From: Flavobacteriales bacterium | GTDB lineage: Bacteria > Bacteroidota > Bacteroidia > Flavobacteriales_F > PHOS-HE28 | Length of the DNA stretch: 64,000 bases | NCBI GenBank assembly: GCA_016710685.1 | Contig: JADJVC010000002.1 | Location: forward strand, 992,001-1,056,000 | Direction of reading: 5' to 3' | Part shown: positions 26,679 to 35,419 of the stretch, piece by piece | Layout: the number at the start of each line of letters is the position of its first letter | Position numbering within the stretch: position 1 is the stretch's first letter | Translations under genes and position numbers: made by a program | The notes under the pieces: generated by a model | The model's input: the letters and a program-made list of their open reading frames with translations, nothing else | What the model was told of the DNA's origin: nothing | Databases searched by the model: none

Positions 26679-28145
26679 CTAAGCAGAAACCCTAGCCTTC
26701 CCAGCTTTAGCCTGCCCGTTCCCCGGCTTGTAACCGAAGAGCTTGTTGTCCTTGATCATATTGTCCACATAGGGTGGCACGAGCTTTTCCCAGTTGGGTT
26801 CGCCTTCGCGGATCATCTTCAGCACGGATTGGCTGAAGATGTGGAGCACACTGGGGTCGTAGGTTTCGATGTCCACCATGCGCTTGTTGCTCATCAGGTA
26901 GTCGTAGAGCGGTTGCAGACGCGGGTGGATGGGCATGTCGTTCAAGGTCATGATCTCCGCGTGCTCGCTTGGCTTGCTGGGGTACACGTAGATCTTCAGG
27001 TCGCGCGTAAACAAGATCCCAAAGGCCTCGAGCATGCCACCGTTCAGGTTGCGGTAGTATTTTTCGTTGAACACCTCGATCAGATTGTTCACGCCCATGA
27101 TCAAGCCCATGCGCGCCTTGGTATAGCGGCTGAAATACTCCACCAGTTTGTAATATTCCTGGTAGTTGCTGATCAACACCGTTTGCCCCAAGGAGCAGAG
27201 GATGTCGGCCCGGTCAATGAAGTCCTTTTCGTCCACGTCACCGCTGTCCGCTTGGAGGTTGTTCAACGTGATCTCGAAGAGCACTTGCAAGTTCTGCCGG
27301 TCCACACGCTGTTCTTTGATGAACATGTTGTAGCCGTTCATGATCATATCGATGTTCACCTTGGTCACCGGGCGGAAACTGCCGCGGATGGCCAGGATGT
27401 TCTTTTTGTACAGGGCTTCGCTGGCCTGTAAATTCTGGCCGTCCGGCCCGAAGATCACCGCATCGGTGTAGCCACGTTTCACGAGCTGAAGACTGAGCAA
27501 GCGGTTGTCCACTTGGCTGAAATCGGGTCCGTTCAGTTGGATCATGTCGATCTCCACCACGTGCCGGCTTACGTTGTCGTAAAGGCAGGTCATCAGCTCC
27601 TGCGGGTCGGCGTGATGGAAAAAGCAGGCGTGAATGAGGTTTACGCCAAGTATCCCGATGCTTTCCTGTTGCAGGCTGATGTCGGGATCATGCAATCGGA
27701 TGTGGATGATGACATCGCTTGTGGGGCGGTCCGGTGCGGTCTGGAAACGCACGCCGAGCCAGCCGTGGCCGCTATGTGGACGCTCGTAGGTGCTGCTGGC
27801 CACCGTGTTCGCGAAGCTGAAGAAGCGCTTGGTGGGGTGATCTTTGCGATCAAGCCGCTCCACGATAAGGCCGTATTCGTGGCGGATCATGTTCCGCAGG
27901 CGGCTTTCGCACACGAAGCGGTTGCCGGGTTCAGCACCGTAAATGGCGTTACTGAAGTCCTTGTCGTAGGCGCTCATGGCCTTCGCGATGGTCTGCGAAG
28001 CCCCGCCAGCCCTGAAGAAATGGCGGACGGTCTCTTGGCCTACGCCGATCTCGGCGAATGTGCCATAGAGGTCCGGGTCGGCGTTAATGCGCCGTGACTT
28101 TTGGTTGGCGCTGAGCTGGACGCGATTCGGATCGGAAACGAACAT
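26679..28145 (-). CDS. Conserved hypothetical protein, 488 residues
   Basis: A soluble-looking protein that I cannot assign to a functional family. No signal peptide or membrane segment is visible. Features include a Gly-rich C-terminal tail (NGQAKAGKARVSA), the segments NVSRHVVEIDMIQLNGPDFSQVDNRLLSLQLVKRGYTDAVIFGPDGQNLQASE and FARDLKIYVYPSK-like strands, and His/Cys-containing VNLIHACFFHHADP. The regularity and base composition indicate a genuine gene. It stands alone, separated by a hairpin repeat from the DUF58 operon downstream on the same strand. Confidence 0.75.
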   Translation of the reverse strand: MFVSDPNRVQLSANQKSRRINADPDLYGTFAEIGVGQETVRHFFRAGGASQTIAKAMSAYDKDFSNAIYGAEPGNRFVCESRLRNMIRHEYGLIVERLDRKDHPTKRFFSFANTVASSTYERPHSGHGWLGVRFQTAPDRPTSDVIIHIRLHDPDISLQQESIGILGVNLIHACFFHHADPQELMTCLYDNVSRHVVEIDMIQLNGPDFSQVDNRLLSLQLVKRGYTDAVIFGPDGQNLQASEALYKKNILAIRGSFRPVTKVNIDMIMNGYNMFIKEQRVDRQNLQVLFEITLNNLQADSGDVDEKDFIDRADILCSLGQTVLISNYQEYYKLVEYFSRYTKARMGLIMGVNNLIEVFNEKYYRNLNGGMLEAFGILFTRDLKIYVYPSKPSEHAEIMTLNDMPIHPRLQPLYDYLMSNKRMVDIETYDPSVLHIFSQSVLKMIREGEPNWEKLVPPYVDNMIKDNKLFGYKPGNGQAKAGKARVSA

Positions 28146-28215
28146 GGTATGGAGTGCGGGCTTGTAGGAGCAACAAATGTAGGTGCTTCAGAAAGGAGAG
28201 GGATGGGGAATTGCT

Positions 28216-28281
28216 CCCTCAGTGGTCTCGCGAAGCGGGCCCTGAGGGTTTGTGTGCATACAAGGTCCGCTTCGCGAGACC
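28216..28281 (-). terminator. Long hairpin after the DUF58 operon (CTTCGCGAGAC repeat, copies 2 and 3)
   Basis: GGTCTCGCGAAGCGG at 28224-28238 is perfectly complementary to 28267-28281, giving a 15-bp stem with a 28-base loop. CCCTCAG/CTGAGGG arms (28216-28222, 28242-28248) nest within the left part. It begins 10 bp after the DUF58 stop. No T-run follows on the minus strand, so it may be a repeat element acting as mRNA end protection more than a standard terminator. Confidence 0.6.
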
Positions 28282-28290
28282 TTGATGGCG

Positions 28291-28527
28291 CTAAAGCATC
28301 CCCCGCGCCTTGATCTCCAAATACTTGTTCAGCACGCTTACGCTCAAGTGCTCCGGCGCAGTGAGAATGGTGAGCACACCATGGCTTTCGAGCTCTTTTG
28401 CGATCAGCTCTTTTTCGTTGAGCATCTTCGCGGTGATGGCCTTAACGTAAACATCCATCGTGTCCTTGTCGGGTCTCAATAACAGTTGGTCCAGCTCGGT
28501 GTTGCGGAACATCACTACCGCCACCAA
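28291..28527 (-). pseudogene. DUF58 protein, C-terminal part (frameshifted)
   Basis: The last 78 codons of the DUF58 gene in a different frame from its main part: VAVVMFRNTELDQLLLRPDKDTMDVYVKAI to KYLEIKARGML. In DUF58 proteins the strand LLARRHPLVVVV is followed by exactly this kind of segment. The shift lies in the GGGCGCGGG stretch at 28529-28537. Confidence 0.75.
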
Positions 28528-29624
28528 CGGGCGCGGGCCAGCAGTTGCAGGTAGGGCAGTTGACGGCGCATGGCCTGCAAGGTCTCGTAGTTGGTGTACA
28601 GCACCAGCAGGCTGCGCTGGCCCACCACGCGCTTCACGCGGACGAACAACGACTCAATGTCGGTCTCCGCGTAGTCGGTTTTTTGCGCGTAAAGCAGTTC
28701 CAGCACGCGGTGCATCCATCCCTTGTCCCTTGCGGGCGGCAGCACGTTGTGTACGGTGTTGCTGTAGGTGATCACGCCGGCTTTATCGTCTTTTTTGATG
28801 GCGATGTCGCTGAGCACGAGCGCGGCGTTTATGGCGCGGTCCAGCAGGCTGAGGCCGCCGAAGGGCATCTTCATGGTGCGGCCGGTATCGATCAACGAGA
28901 CGATCTGTTGGGCCTTTTCGTCCTGGTACTGGTTCACCATCAATTTCCCTTTGCGGGCCACGGCTTTCCAGTTCACGGTGCGGCGGTCGTCGCCGGGGAT
29001 GTAGTCGCGGATGCGCTCGAATTCGCTGCGCTGGGCACTGCGTCGCACCTTGCGCACACCCGCCATGCTGAACGGATCGGCCAAGGCCAACAGTTCGTAT
29101 TTCCGCAGGTGGATGTAGCTGGGATACACGGCGATCTCGCGGCCCTGTTCCTGCCTGTAGCGCTTTTCCGCAAGGCCCCAACCCGTGCGCGTTAGCACGT
29201 TGATGGCGCCATACGCATACACCCCGCGCGTGAGCGGCCGCACCATGTAGGCGAGCGCTTCCGTCGCCCCCGCAGGGATGCGACGTTGCAGGTCCAAGCC
29301 GCGTTCTTGCAACTGCACGGGCAGCTCGTCCAGCACCCGCACGTCCACGGGAAAAGCGTAGTTGTTGTGCACTTCCACCGTCACCGGATTTTCATCGCCG
29401 TTGCTCCACTTCGCCAAGGTGTGCCGCGATGCCGAAATGCCTGCTTTCACGCGGAACAAACGGATGACATCCAGCACCGTGGCCGCGAACAACAAGCTGA
29501 TAGCGCCAACAGCTACGGGCAAAAGCTCGGGCAGGAAATACGCCGCAATGAACAGGGCCGTAACGCCCCAGCCAATGCCGAAAAAGCGCTTGGTCAAAAA
29601 CAGCGATGTAACGAACGCTTTCAC
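28515..29624 (-). CDS. DUF58 domain-containing protein (frameshifted near the 3' end)
   Basis: Membrane-anchored DUF58 protein. Two N-terminal hydrophobic segments (VTALFIAAYFLPELLPVAVGAISLLFAA) precede a beta-rich region and the DUF58 signature EFERIRDYIPGDDRRTVNWKAVARKGKLMVNQYQDEK. A von Willebrand A-like segment follows (IVSLIDTGRTMKM). The frame ends in RARWWR, an out-of-frame reading; the natural C-terminus continues at 28527-28291. The start overlaps the MoxR stop by 4 bp. DUF58 proteins with MoxR ATPases are thought to form a chaperone-like or stress-related membrane system, but the task here is unknown. Confidence 0.88.
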   Translation of the reverse strand: MKAFVTSLFLTKRFFGIGWGVTALFIAAYFLPELLPVAVGAISLLFAATVLDVIRLFRVKAGISASRHTLAKWSNGDENPVTVEVHNNYAFPVDVRVLDELPVQLQERGLDLQRRIPAGATEALAYMVRPLTRGVYAYGAINVLTRTGWGLAEKRYRQEQGREIAVYPSYIHLRKYELLALADPFSMAGVRKVRRSAQRSEFERIRDYIPGDDRRTVNWKAVARKGKLMVNQYQDEKAQQIVSLIDTGRTMKMPFGGLSLLDRAINAALVLSDIAIKKDDKAGVITYSNTVHNVLPPARDKGWMHRVLELLYAQKTDYAETDIESLFVRVKRVVGQRSLLVLYTNYETLQAMRRQLPYLQLLARARWWR

Positions 29625-30613
29625 CGGGGCACGGGGACTTTGGCGATGATCTGGGCCACGGCTTCATCGGGCCGCATGCCCTCCATTTCCCGCTCTGGCG
29701 TTAGCAAAATGCGGTGCCGCAAAATGGCGGGCATCACTTGCTGAATGTCTTCCGGAACGACGAAATCGCGGCCTTGCACCGCCGCCACGGTCTTCGCGGC
29801 GCGTTGAATGGCAAGGCTGGCGCGCGGGGATGCGCCTAGCATCAGGGCCTTGTCGTTGCGCGTAGCGTGTGTGATCTCGGCGATGTAACGCACCAGCTTG
29901 GGGTCGCACTTCACTTGGAAGGTCAAGCCGCGCAGACGTTCCAGCTCTTGCGGTGCGATCACCGGTTTGATCTGGCCCACTTCCAAGCGATGCAATCCTT
30001 CCTGAGCGCGCAGCAGCAGTTGCTCTTCCTCATCCACGGTGGGATGGCCCATGTCTACCTTGAAGAGGAAGCGATCCAACTGTGCTTCCGGCAAGCGGTA
30101 GGTGCCTTCGTGCTCGATGGGGTTTTGCGTGGCCACGATCATGAACGGAACGCCCGCAGGGTGCGTTACGCCGTCCACGGTGACTTGCCGTTCTTCCATC
30201 ACCTCGAAGAGCGCACTTTGTGTTTTCGCCGGTGCCCGGTTGATCTCGTCCACCAGTACGATGTTGCTGAAGATGGGGCCTTGCTTGAAGCTGAAAGCAG
30301 CGGTGCGCGGGTCGAACACGCTCGTGCCGATAACGTCGCTTGGCATAAGGTCCGGCGTGAACTGGATCCTGCTGAAGCCGGTGTCCACCGTGCGCGCGAG
30401 CAGTTTTGCGGCGAGCGTTTTGGCCACGCCGGGCATCCCTTCGATCAGCACATGGCCGTCGCTGAGCAAGGCGATGATGAGCTGGTCGATCACGTCACTT
30501 TGGCCGATGATGACGCGCTGTATTTCGGCGCGGATGCGTTCGGCGGCGTCGCGCAGTTCGGCGAGCGGGAGGGCGGGGGAGTAGCCGGAGTTGGTGGTGT
30601 TTTCTTCTTCCAT
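29621..30613 (-). CDS. MoxR-family AAA+ ATPase
   Basis: AAA+ chaperone-type ATPase of 330 residues starting at MEEENTTNSGYSP, which avoids overlap with the preceding gene. Walker A is EGMPGVAKT (residues 58-66), Walker B is VLVDEINRAP, and sensor/arginine-finger segments (VATQNPIEHEGTYRLPEAQLDRFLF, GASPRASLAIQRAAK) are present. MoxR proteins help mature partner proteins with vWA domains; the coupled DUF58 gene is the natural partner. Confidence 0.95.
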   Translation of the reverse strand: MEEENTTNSGYSPALPLAELRDAAERIRAEIQRVIIGQSDVIDQLIIALLSDGHVLIEGMPGVAKTLAAKLLARTVDTGFSRIQFTPDLMPSDVIGTSVFDPRTAAFSFKQGPIFSNIVLVDEINRAPAKTQSALFEVMEERQVTVDGVTHPAGVPFMIVATQNPIEHEGTYRLPEAQLDRFLFKVDMGHPTVDEEEQLLLRAQEGLHRLEVGQIKPVIAPQELERLRGLTFQVKCDPKLVRYIAEITHATRNDKALMLGASPRASLAIQRAAKTVAAVQGRDFVVPEDIQQVMPAILRHRILLTPEREMEGMRPDEAVAQIIAKVPVPR

Positions 30614-30626
30614 GGTCGGGGTTGTT

Positions 30627-30647
30627 GGGGCGATGCATGCATCGCCC
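30627..30647. repeat. GC-rich palindromic intergenic repeat, copy 2
   Basis: The same GATGCATGCATC-centred palindrome as at 2917, here with GGGGC and GCCC arms, in the 40-bp gap between the DUF4350 and MoxR genes of one operon. Confidence 0.6.
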
Positions 30648-30653
30648 GTACCC

Positions 30654-31262
30654 TCATAGCCTGACACGCAGGCTGCTGATGGCTTTGTTGAGTGTCAAGA
30701 GTTGTTGTTCACTTACGTTTTCTGTGTCGGCGTAGTAGTCCATGAGGCGGCCGGCGTGGTTGAGCTCTTCTTCGGAGATGCCGCTGCGCAAGGCGATCTC
30801 TTTCACGGTCTCGGCATCCCAAGTGGTGCGGTGCAGGCGCAGTTTACGGCGCGTCTCGTCCTTGAACTGGGTGCTGAGCTTCCGCGCGATGTCGGCATGG
30901 TCGCCTTGGAAATAGTAGAGGCGGCCCATGGTGTCGGCGAACTCGCGGCTGGTGTTGCGGGGCGGTTCCACCACGGGAATGGCGCGCTGGCGGCGGCGGG
31001 CATACACCAGCACGGTGAGCAGCAGCAACGCGATGGCAGTCCAGTAAGCGCCACGCAGCGCGGGTTGTTCCAAGATGTAGCGCAGCGGCGTTTGGCTGCC
31101 GTCGCGGCCCACTTTGTAGTACTCATCCCACAGCACGGGCCGGTTGGGCAGCAGGCTGAAGGCGCTTTCCATGAAGGGACGCGCTTCGTCTTTCAGCAAG
31201 TAGTAATTGGTGAACGCGCGGGGCACGCTGCAGAGATAAAGGAAGCCCTTGCCGATCCTAAA
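30654..31262 (-). pseudogene. DUF4350 protein, C-terminal part (frameshifted)
   Basis: The second half of the DUF4350 gene, in a different frame from the first half: RIGKGFLYLCSVPRAFTNYYLLKDE leads into a transmembrane segment (GAYWTAIALLLLTVLVYARRRQRAIPVVEPP) and a cytoplasmic helical tail that ends ISSLRVRL. Restoring one base in the AAAA at 31260-31263 would join the halves as DPVLRIGKG. The frame stays open further upstream but that portion (to 31466) is out-of-frame reading. Confidence 0.75.
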
Positions 31263-31873
31263 ACCGGGTCGTGGCGCTGGTTTTCCGCCAACACCTGTGT
31301 ACTGTCCACCGGGAAATGGTTGAACGATTCCTCGAAACCGCCGCGCGCGAACCGTGAGGCAGTATCGTTCCGCAGCGGGAAAACAGTGAAGCGCACCGCA
31401 TCGGTGTCGTTGGTGAAAAACGTTTTGACTTCCCGCGCCATGGACGTGGTGTCCGGCTGTTCCCAATGGTAGGCGGTGCTGAAGTTCAGCGTGTCCTGGA
31501 TCAGCCCGTAAAAGTCTTCCGCGGCGATGAAGGCGTCGTCTCCAGCTTCTACCATCATCAACAAATGGCGCAGGTCGAGATCGTCCAGCGAGAAACTGCC
31601 GTCGATGAAGATGTGGTTCACGCGCGGTGCTGCGCTGTCGAGTGCGAGGCGTTGTTCAGCCGTGGAATAGATGGGTTCCCGCACGGTGGTAACGCCTTGC
31701 GGAAAAAGGTCGCCGAGCCGGTCGTACGTAAGGCCGCAGGCGTACGGGTCGGTCTTGTAGCGCGTGAAGCTGGTGTTCCAGTTGGGCTCGCGCGGGGCGA
31801 TGGCGTCCAGGATCAGGATCAGCAGCACGATGGCCGCAGTCCCAGCGAGGATCATCTTCTCCGCGCGGCTCAT
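31193..31873 (-). CDS. DUF4350 domain-containing membrane protein, N-terminal part (frameshifted)
   Basis: Starts with a membrane anchor (MILAGTAAIVLLILILDAIA) followed by the DUF4350 extracytoplasmic domain: TRYKTDPYACGLTYDRLGDLFPQGV, NHIFIDGSFSLDDLDLRHLLMMVEAGDDAFIAAEDF. Similarity stops after RHDPVL, where the frame breaks; the C-terminal half continues in another frame from about 31262. The start overlaps the DUF4129 gene by 4 bp. DUF4350 proteins sit beside MoxR and DUF4129 genes in many bacteria; function unknown. Confidence 0.85.
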   Translation of the reverse strand: MSRAEKMILAGTAAIVLLILILDAIAPREPNWNTSFTRYKTDPYACGLTYDRLGDLFPQGVTTVREPIYSTAEQRLALDSAAPRVNHIFIDGSFSLDDLDLRHLLMMVEAGDDAFIAAEDFYGLIQDTLNFSTAYHWEQPDTTSMAREVKTFFTNDTDAVRFTVFPLRNDTASRFARGGFEESFNHFPVDSTQVLAENQRHDPVLGSARASFISAACPARSPITTC

Positions 31874-32691
31874 GCGTTGGTGCGTGTTGAAGCATGGAAC
31901 TGCGTGAACGCGGGCGAAAGGCTGCGGTAGCGGGCCTCGTCAACAGGCGCATCGCCGTACCATGCCCACTTGAAAATGAAGCTGAGTTCGCTGAACACCG
32001 CGCGGTCCGTGGGTTCTTTCAGTTGGCGGAGGTAGTCCCGGTCCGTGTTTTTCGGTTGGAATTCGATACGGCCTTCGTCCATCAACCGGCGCAAGACTTT
32101 CAGGTATTGGTAACGCAAAGCCCCGCGCCAGTCGCCTTTCTTTTCTGCTTTGGCGAGTAATGCATCCAGATCAAGCTGCGCGATGTCCTCTTCAATTTCC
32201 CGCACCTGGCGCGCCTTTCCGGCTTCGTTGGTGAACACGCCGTGGAAGAGCCGTTTCCGGAGGAAGAAGATTAGAAAGATCACCGCGAATGCCAGGATGG
32301 CCCAGTGCAGGTTGCGGAACACCATGCTGCCGGCCTTGCTGCCGAAGAGCTTGTCCAACCAATGGCCGATCTTGCGTTTCAGCCTTTCCCACCAGAGCAT
32401 TTCCACGTGCAGGGTGCGGTCGTAGTCGAGTTCGGGATCGGCCTGCAACAGATTGATCGCCGTGGTATCGAACGTCGTTGTCCGCGTGGCCAGCGTATCA
32501 TCGCCTACGCGTCTCCAGTCGTCCTTGGTGAGCGGTGGTCCGGTTTCTTCCGAATAGTCTTCCTCCATTTGGTCCGTAACCACGGAAATGGAATCCAGAC
32601 CGTCGTAAACGGCGGTGTCGGCATCCGATTGCGCGTGACCAAGCACCGCCCACAGGAGGACGAACGCGAGAAGTACGGAGTTGCGGACCAC
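31870..32691 (-). CDS. DUF4129 domain-containing membrane protein
   Basis: 273 residues with a signal peptide (LLAFVLLWAVLGHAQ), an acidic N-terminal extracytoplasmic stretch, one central membrane helix (LHWAILAFAVIFLIFFL) and the C-terminal DUF4129 domain (KAEKKGDWRGALRYQYLKVLRRLMDEGRIEFQPKNTDRDYLRQL, FIFKWAWYGDAPVDEARY). This architecture and place in the DUF58-MoxR cluster match known Bacteroidota loci. The role is unknown; related domains occur in transglutaminase-like membrane proteins. Confidence 0.85.
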   Translation of the reverse strand: MVRNSVLLAFVLLWAVLGHAQSDADTAVYDGLDSISVVTDQMEEDYSEETGPPLTKDDWRRVGDDTLATRTTTFDTTAINLLQADPELDYDRTLHVEMLWWERLKRKIGHWLDKLFGSKAGSMVFRNLHWAILAFAVIFLIFFLRKRLFHGVFTNEAGKARQVREIEEDIAQLDLDALLAKAEKKGDWRGALRYQYLKVLRRLMDEGRIEFQPKNTDRDYLRQLKEPTDRAVFSELSFIFKWAWYGDAPVDEARYRSLSPAFTQFHASTRTNA

Positions 32692-32715
32692 GGAATAAAT
32701 GCTTGCTGGCTGGCG

Positions 32716-33594
32716 TTATGCGACGGGCGGCGGGGCGTTCATTTCATCCACGCGCTGCATCAGTCCGCGACCTTCCTTCTCTTCGATCAACGAAAGGGCG
32801 TGCAGCCCGATGGGCACTTGCAAAAACGGTTGAAGCAGCACGTTCATCACGCCCATCAGCACCATGAACAAGGTCATGATCCAGCCCATGCGCGAGCCTG
32901 CTTCGCCGGGGTCGTCCATGCCGCTCATTGCCCCGAAACCCGTGAGCAAAAGCATGGGTAAGTAGATCACATAGCTGATGAAACTGATGAGCATGGCGAG
33001 TACCAGTACCAGCCCAAAAGTCATCCACCAACGGCCTTTGATCAGCTTGAAGGAGCGGCCGATGCAGTCGCCGATCTCCGCACGCTCAAAGGCCCGCAGC
33101 GGGAATGCCATGGTGAAGACCACAGCCAACCAGATCGCACCCACGAATAGCAGGATCACGCCAAAACCACTGATGATGGCAGCCAGAAGGCCGATGACGA
33201 AATAGGAGGGAAGCTGTTTCACCGATTGCTTCCACAGCTCGCCCATGGTGGGTGCGAGGCCTTTGTTCAGCATGTAGAAGCGCATATATTCGTACACCAT
33301 GGTATAGAGCAGCAGCATGGAAATGCCCATTAGCGCATAACCGAAGAACATGGAGCCGATGCCCGATATCATGGCGTCCGGCGAAGAACCCAGGCCGATC
33401 GCGCCGCCCATGATGGTGCGGAAGAACGTGCCGAAGAGCAGGGCTGCAACCAGGTAGATGGGGAGGCAGATGAAGACAAGCGGGCGGTAAAGTGTTTTCC
33501 AGTTCCGGCGGATGAACTGGAAGCCGGTGCTGATCACGGCACTGAAATCACGCTGCTGGCGCAACTCGATGTAAGCGTTGTTTTCGTTCGACAT
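32716..33594 (-). CDS. Multi-pass membrane protein in the SpoIIM-MoxR cluster
   Basis: A 292-residue integral membrane protein starting at MSNENNAYIELRQQRDFSAVIS; the 47 codons upstream in frame are Ser/Pro-rich antisense-like sequence within spoIIM and are excluded. About six hydrophobic helices are visible (VFICLPIYLVAALLFGTFF, FFGYALMGISMLLLY, VIGLLAAIISGFGVILLFVGAIWLAVVF, FGLVLVLAMLISFISYVIYLPMLLL, IMTLFMVLMGVMNVLLQPFL). No named family is assigned with confidence. Its start lies inside the end of the SpoIIM gene (47-bp overlap), so the two are tightly coupled. Confidence 0.8.
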   Translation of the reverse strand: MSNENNAYIELRQQRDFSAVISTGFQFIRRNWKTLYRPLVFICLPIYLVAALLFGTFFRTIMGGAIGLGSSPDAMISGIGSMFFGYALMGISMLLLYTMVYEYMRFYMLNKGLAPTMGELWKQSVKQLPSYFVIGLLAAIISGFGVILLFVGAIWLAVVFTMAFPLRAFERAEIGDCIGRSFKLIKGRWWMTFGLVLVLAMLISFISYVIYLPMLLLTGFGAMSGMDDPGEAGSRMGWIMTLFMVLMGVMNVLLQPFLQVPIGLHALSLIEEKEGRGLMQRVDEMNAPPPVA

Positions 33595-34534
33595 GGTAGG
33601 GGTAAATGATGAAGTAACCGATGATGAAGAGCAAGCTGCCGCCGATGATGGCGATGTTGAACGCCGGGTGCATGCTGGCGCTGCGGCGGGTGATGAAGGA
33701 CTCGATAAATCCGGCGAGGATGAAGCAAGGCACAAGGCCGGCCACGATCTTCACGCCGTTGAGCGCGCCCTTGCGGAAGCTCGCCAAGCGCGTATAGGTG
33801 CCGGGGAAAAGGATGCTGTTGCCCATGAGGATGCCCGCGGAACCTGCGATCACAATACAGCTGATCTCCACCACGCCGTGCAGCCATATCGCCATCAAGC
33901 TTTCGCGCAGCACCCCTTGATCGTACATGAAGTATTGGAAGGTGCCGAGCATAATGCCGTTCTGTACCAGGATCAGCCATGTGCCGTAGCTCAACAACAC
34001 GCCCAACGCGAAGGCGTAGAACGACACCATGATGTTGTTGAGGGTGATGCCGAAGAACATGTCCATCATCGGGGCGCTGCCGTAGACCGCCATGGGCTTG
34101 CCTGCCTTGATGTTTTCCAAGGTCATGTTCACGTAGCCGTCGCCCATGATGAGCCGTGTGAAGGTGGTATCGTAACGCGCGCTGAGCCCGCCGATGAGCA
34201 CCGCCACGGTGAATACGGCGGCCGCAATGGCCAACTGCTTGCGCGAACCGGCCATCAACAACGGCAACTCGGTGGTCCAAAAGGTGACGAAACGCCCCAC
34301 GCCCGTGCGCTGGTTGCGGTAAATGTGCCGGTGCATGCTCGCCGCCAGCGTGTTGAGGTAGGCCGTTACCTGCGCGCCGGGGTAGAACGTGCGGGCGTAA
34401 CTAAGGTCGTCGTTGAGCTCGATGTATAGCGCGCTGGCCTCGTCCGGCGTAATGTCCACGGCTTTTTTCGCGGTGAGCAGCTCCAGCCGCTGCCACTTGG
34501 CACTGTTCCGTTTTACGAAGGCTGCTTCACGCAT
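33548..34534 (-). CDS. Stage II sporulation protein M (SpoIIM)-like membrane protein
   Basis: A 328-residue membrane protein of the SpoIIM family. The N-terminal cytoplasmic half (FVKRNSAKWQRLELLTAKKA, NDDLSYARTFYPGAQVTAYLN) and the membrane half (NIMVSFYAFALGVLLSYGTWLILVQNGIMLGTF, WLHGVVEISCIVIAGSAGI) are typical. In non-sporulating Bacteroidota this family is found beside RDD, DUF4129 and MoxR genes, as here; its role outside sporulation is unknown. It opens the minus-strand operon, divergent from the RDD gene. Confidence 0.9.
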   Translation of the reverse strand: MREAAFVKRNSAKWQRLELLTAKKAVDITPDEASALYIELNDDLSYARTFYPGAQVTAYLNTLAASMHRHIYRNQRTGVGRFVTFWTTELPLLMAGSRKQLAIAAAVFTVAVLIGGLSARYDTTFTRLIMGDGYVNMTLENIKAGKPMAVYGSAPMMDMFFGITLNNIMVSFYAFALGVLLSYGTWLILVQNGIMLGTFQYFMYDQGVLRESLMAIWLHGVVEISCIVIAGSAGILMGNSILFPGTYTRLASFRKGALNGVKIVAGLVPCFILAGFIESFITRRSASMHPAFNIAIIGGSLLFIIGYFIIYPYHVERKQRLHRVAPAA

Positions 34535-34718
34535 GGATGGGGCACTACCGGCAAACGTAGTGAACCGGCGGTAAGTTGAGGAGTTGAGTTAGCTGAAAGC
34601 TTTAAGTCATAAGCCGCAAGCTTGAGTCGGGAGTCCGAGACAGGAGTACCCGGTTCTCAATACCCGATACCCTATACCGGAAATTTAATTCCAATCCCTT
34701 ACTCTTGCACCGCACCGC
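34535..34718. promoter_or_regulatory. Divergent spacer between SpoIIM and RDD genes
   Basis: A 184-bp divergent gap. A TACTCTTG element at 34700-34707 lies 11 bp before the RDD ATG and resembles TAnnTTTG. The middle holds repeat phrases shared with 47660-47695 (GGAGTACCCGG, CCCGATACCCTATACC). Confidence 0.5.
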
Positions 34719-35417
34719 ATGGAAACCGTACACATTGAGACCACGCACAACGTGGCGCTGCACTACGAAGTGGCTACCATCGTCGATCGCGGCATCGCCG
34801 TTTTGATCGATTGGCTGCTGCTGGCCGGTTGGACCATCGCACTGGTCTTGATCACCCGCAAATTGGACATTTTCGTGCCGGATTGGGTGGAAATCATCGT
34901 GCTCGGTTTTCCGTGGACGTTCTACCACCTGATCAGCGAGATCTGGTTTGATGGCCAAAGCCTTGGCAAGCGCGCGCGCAACATCAAGGTGGCGCGGTTG
35001 GACGGTGGTCAGCCGGGCATCGGCAATTACTTATTGCGCTGGGTGATACGGCTTGTGGATTCCATGTTTTTCTTAGGCGCGGTGGTGATCCTCTTCAATG
35101 GCAAAGGCCAGCGCTTGGGCGACATCGCCGCGGGCACCACGGTGATCTCGCTGAAGCAGCGCTTGACCTTGAACGATACGCTGCTGATGGACCTTCCGGA
35201 AGACCACCAGGTCACATTCCCCGAAGCCGCGCGCCTCAGCGATGCCCATGCCCGGTTGATCAAGGAGGTGCTGGCGAACACCAGCCAAGCACGCGGAACG
35301 GCCATCGAAACCCTCGCACAGCGCTTCCGTCAGGAATTCGGCACGAACACGGAATTGGCATCCGAAGCGTTTTTGAAGGCGCTGCTTGCGGACCATATTT
35401 TCCTTACGGGAAGGTGA
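34719..35417 (+). CDS. RDD-family membrane protein
   Basis: A 232-residue membrane protein with the RDD signature (ATIVDRGIAVLIDWLLLAG, where Arg and Asp lie in the first helix) and three to four hydrophobic helices, ending with a soluble helical tail of about 85 residues. The family is poorly understood; some members affect ion or compatible-solute handling. It faces the SpoIIM-DUF58 operon divergently, an arrangement repeated in other Bacteroidota, so it probably works with that cluster. Confidence 0.9.
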   Translation: METVHIETTHNVALHYEVATIVDRGIAVLIDWLLLAGWTIALVLITRKLDIFVPDWVEIIVLGFPWTFYHLISEIWFDGQSLGKRARNIKVARLDGGQPGIGNYLLRWVIRLVDSMFFLGAVVILFNGKGQRLGDIAAGTTVISLKQRLTLNDTLLMDLPEDHQVTFPEAARLSDAHARLIKEVLANTSQARGTAIETLAQRFRQEFGTNTELASEAFLKALLADHIFLTGR

Positions 35418-35419
35418 GG

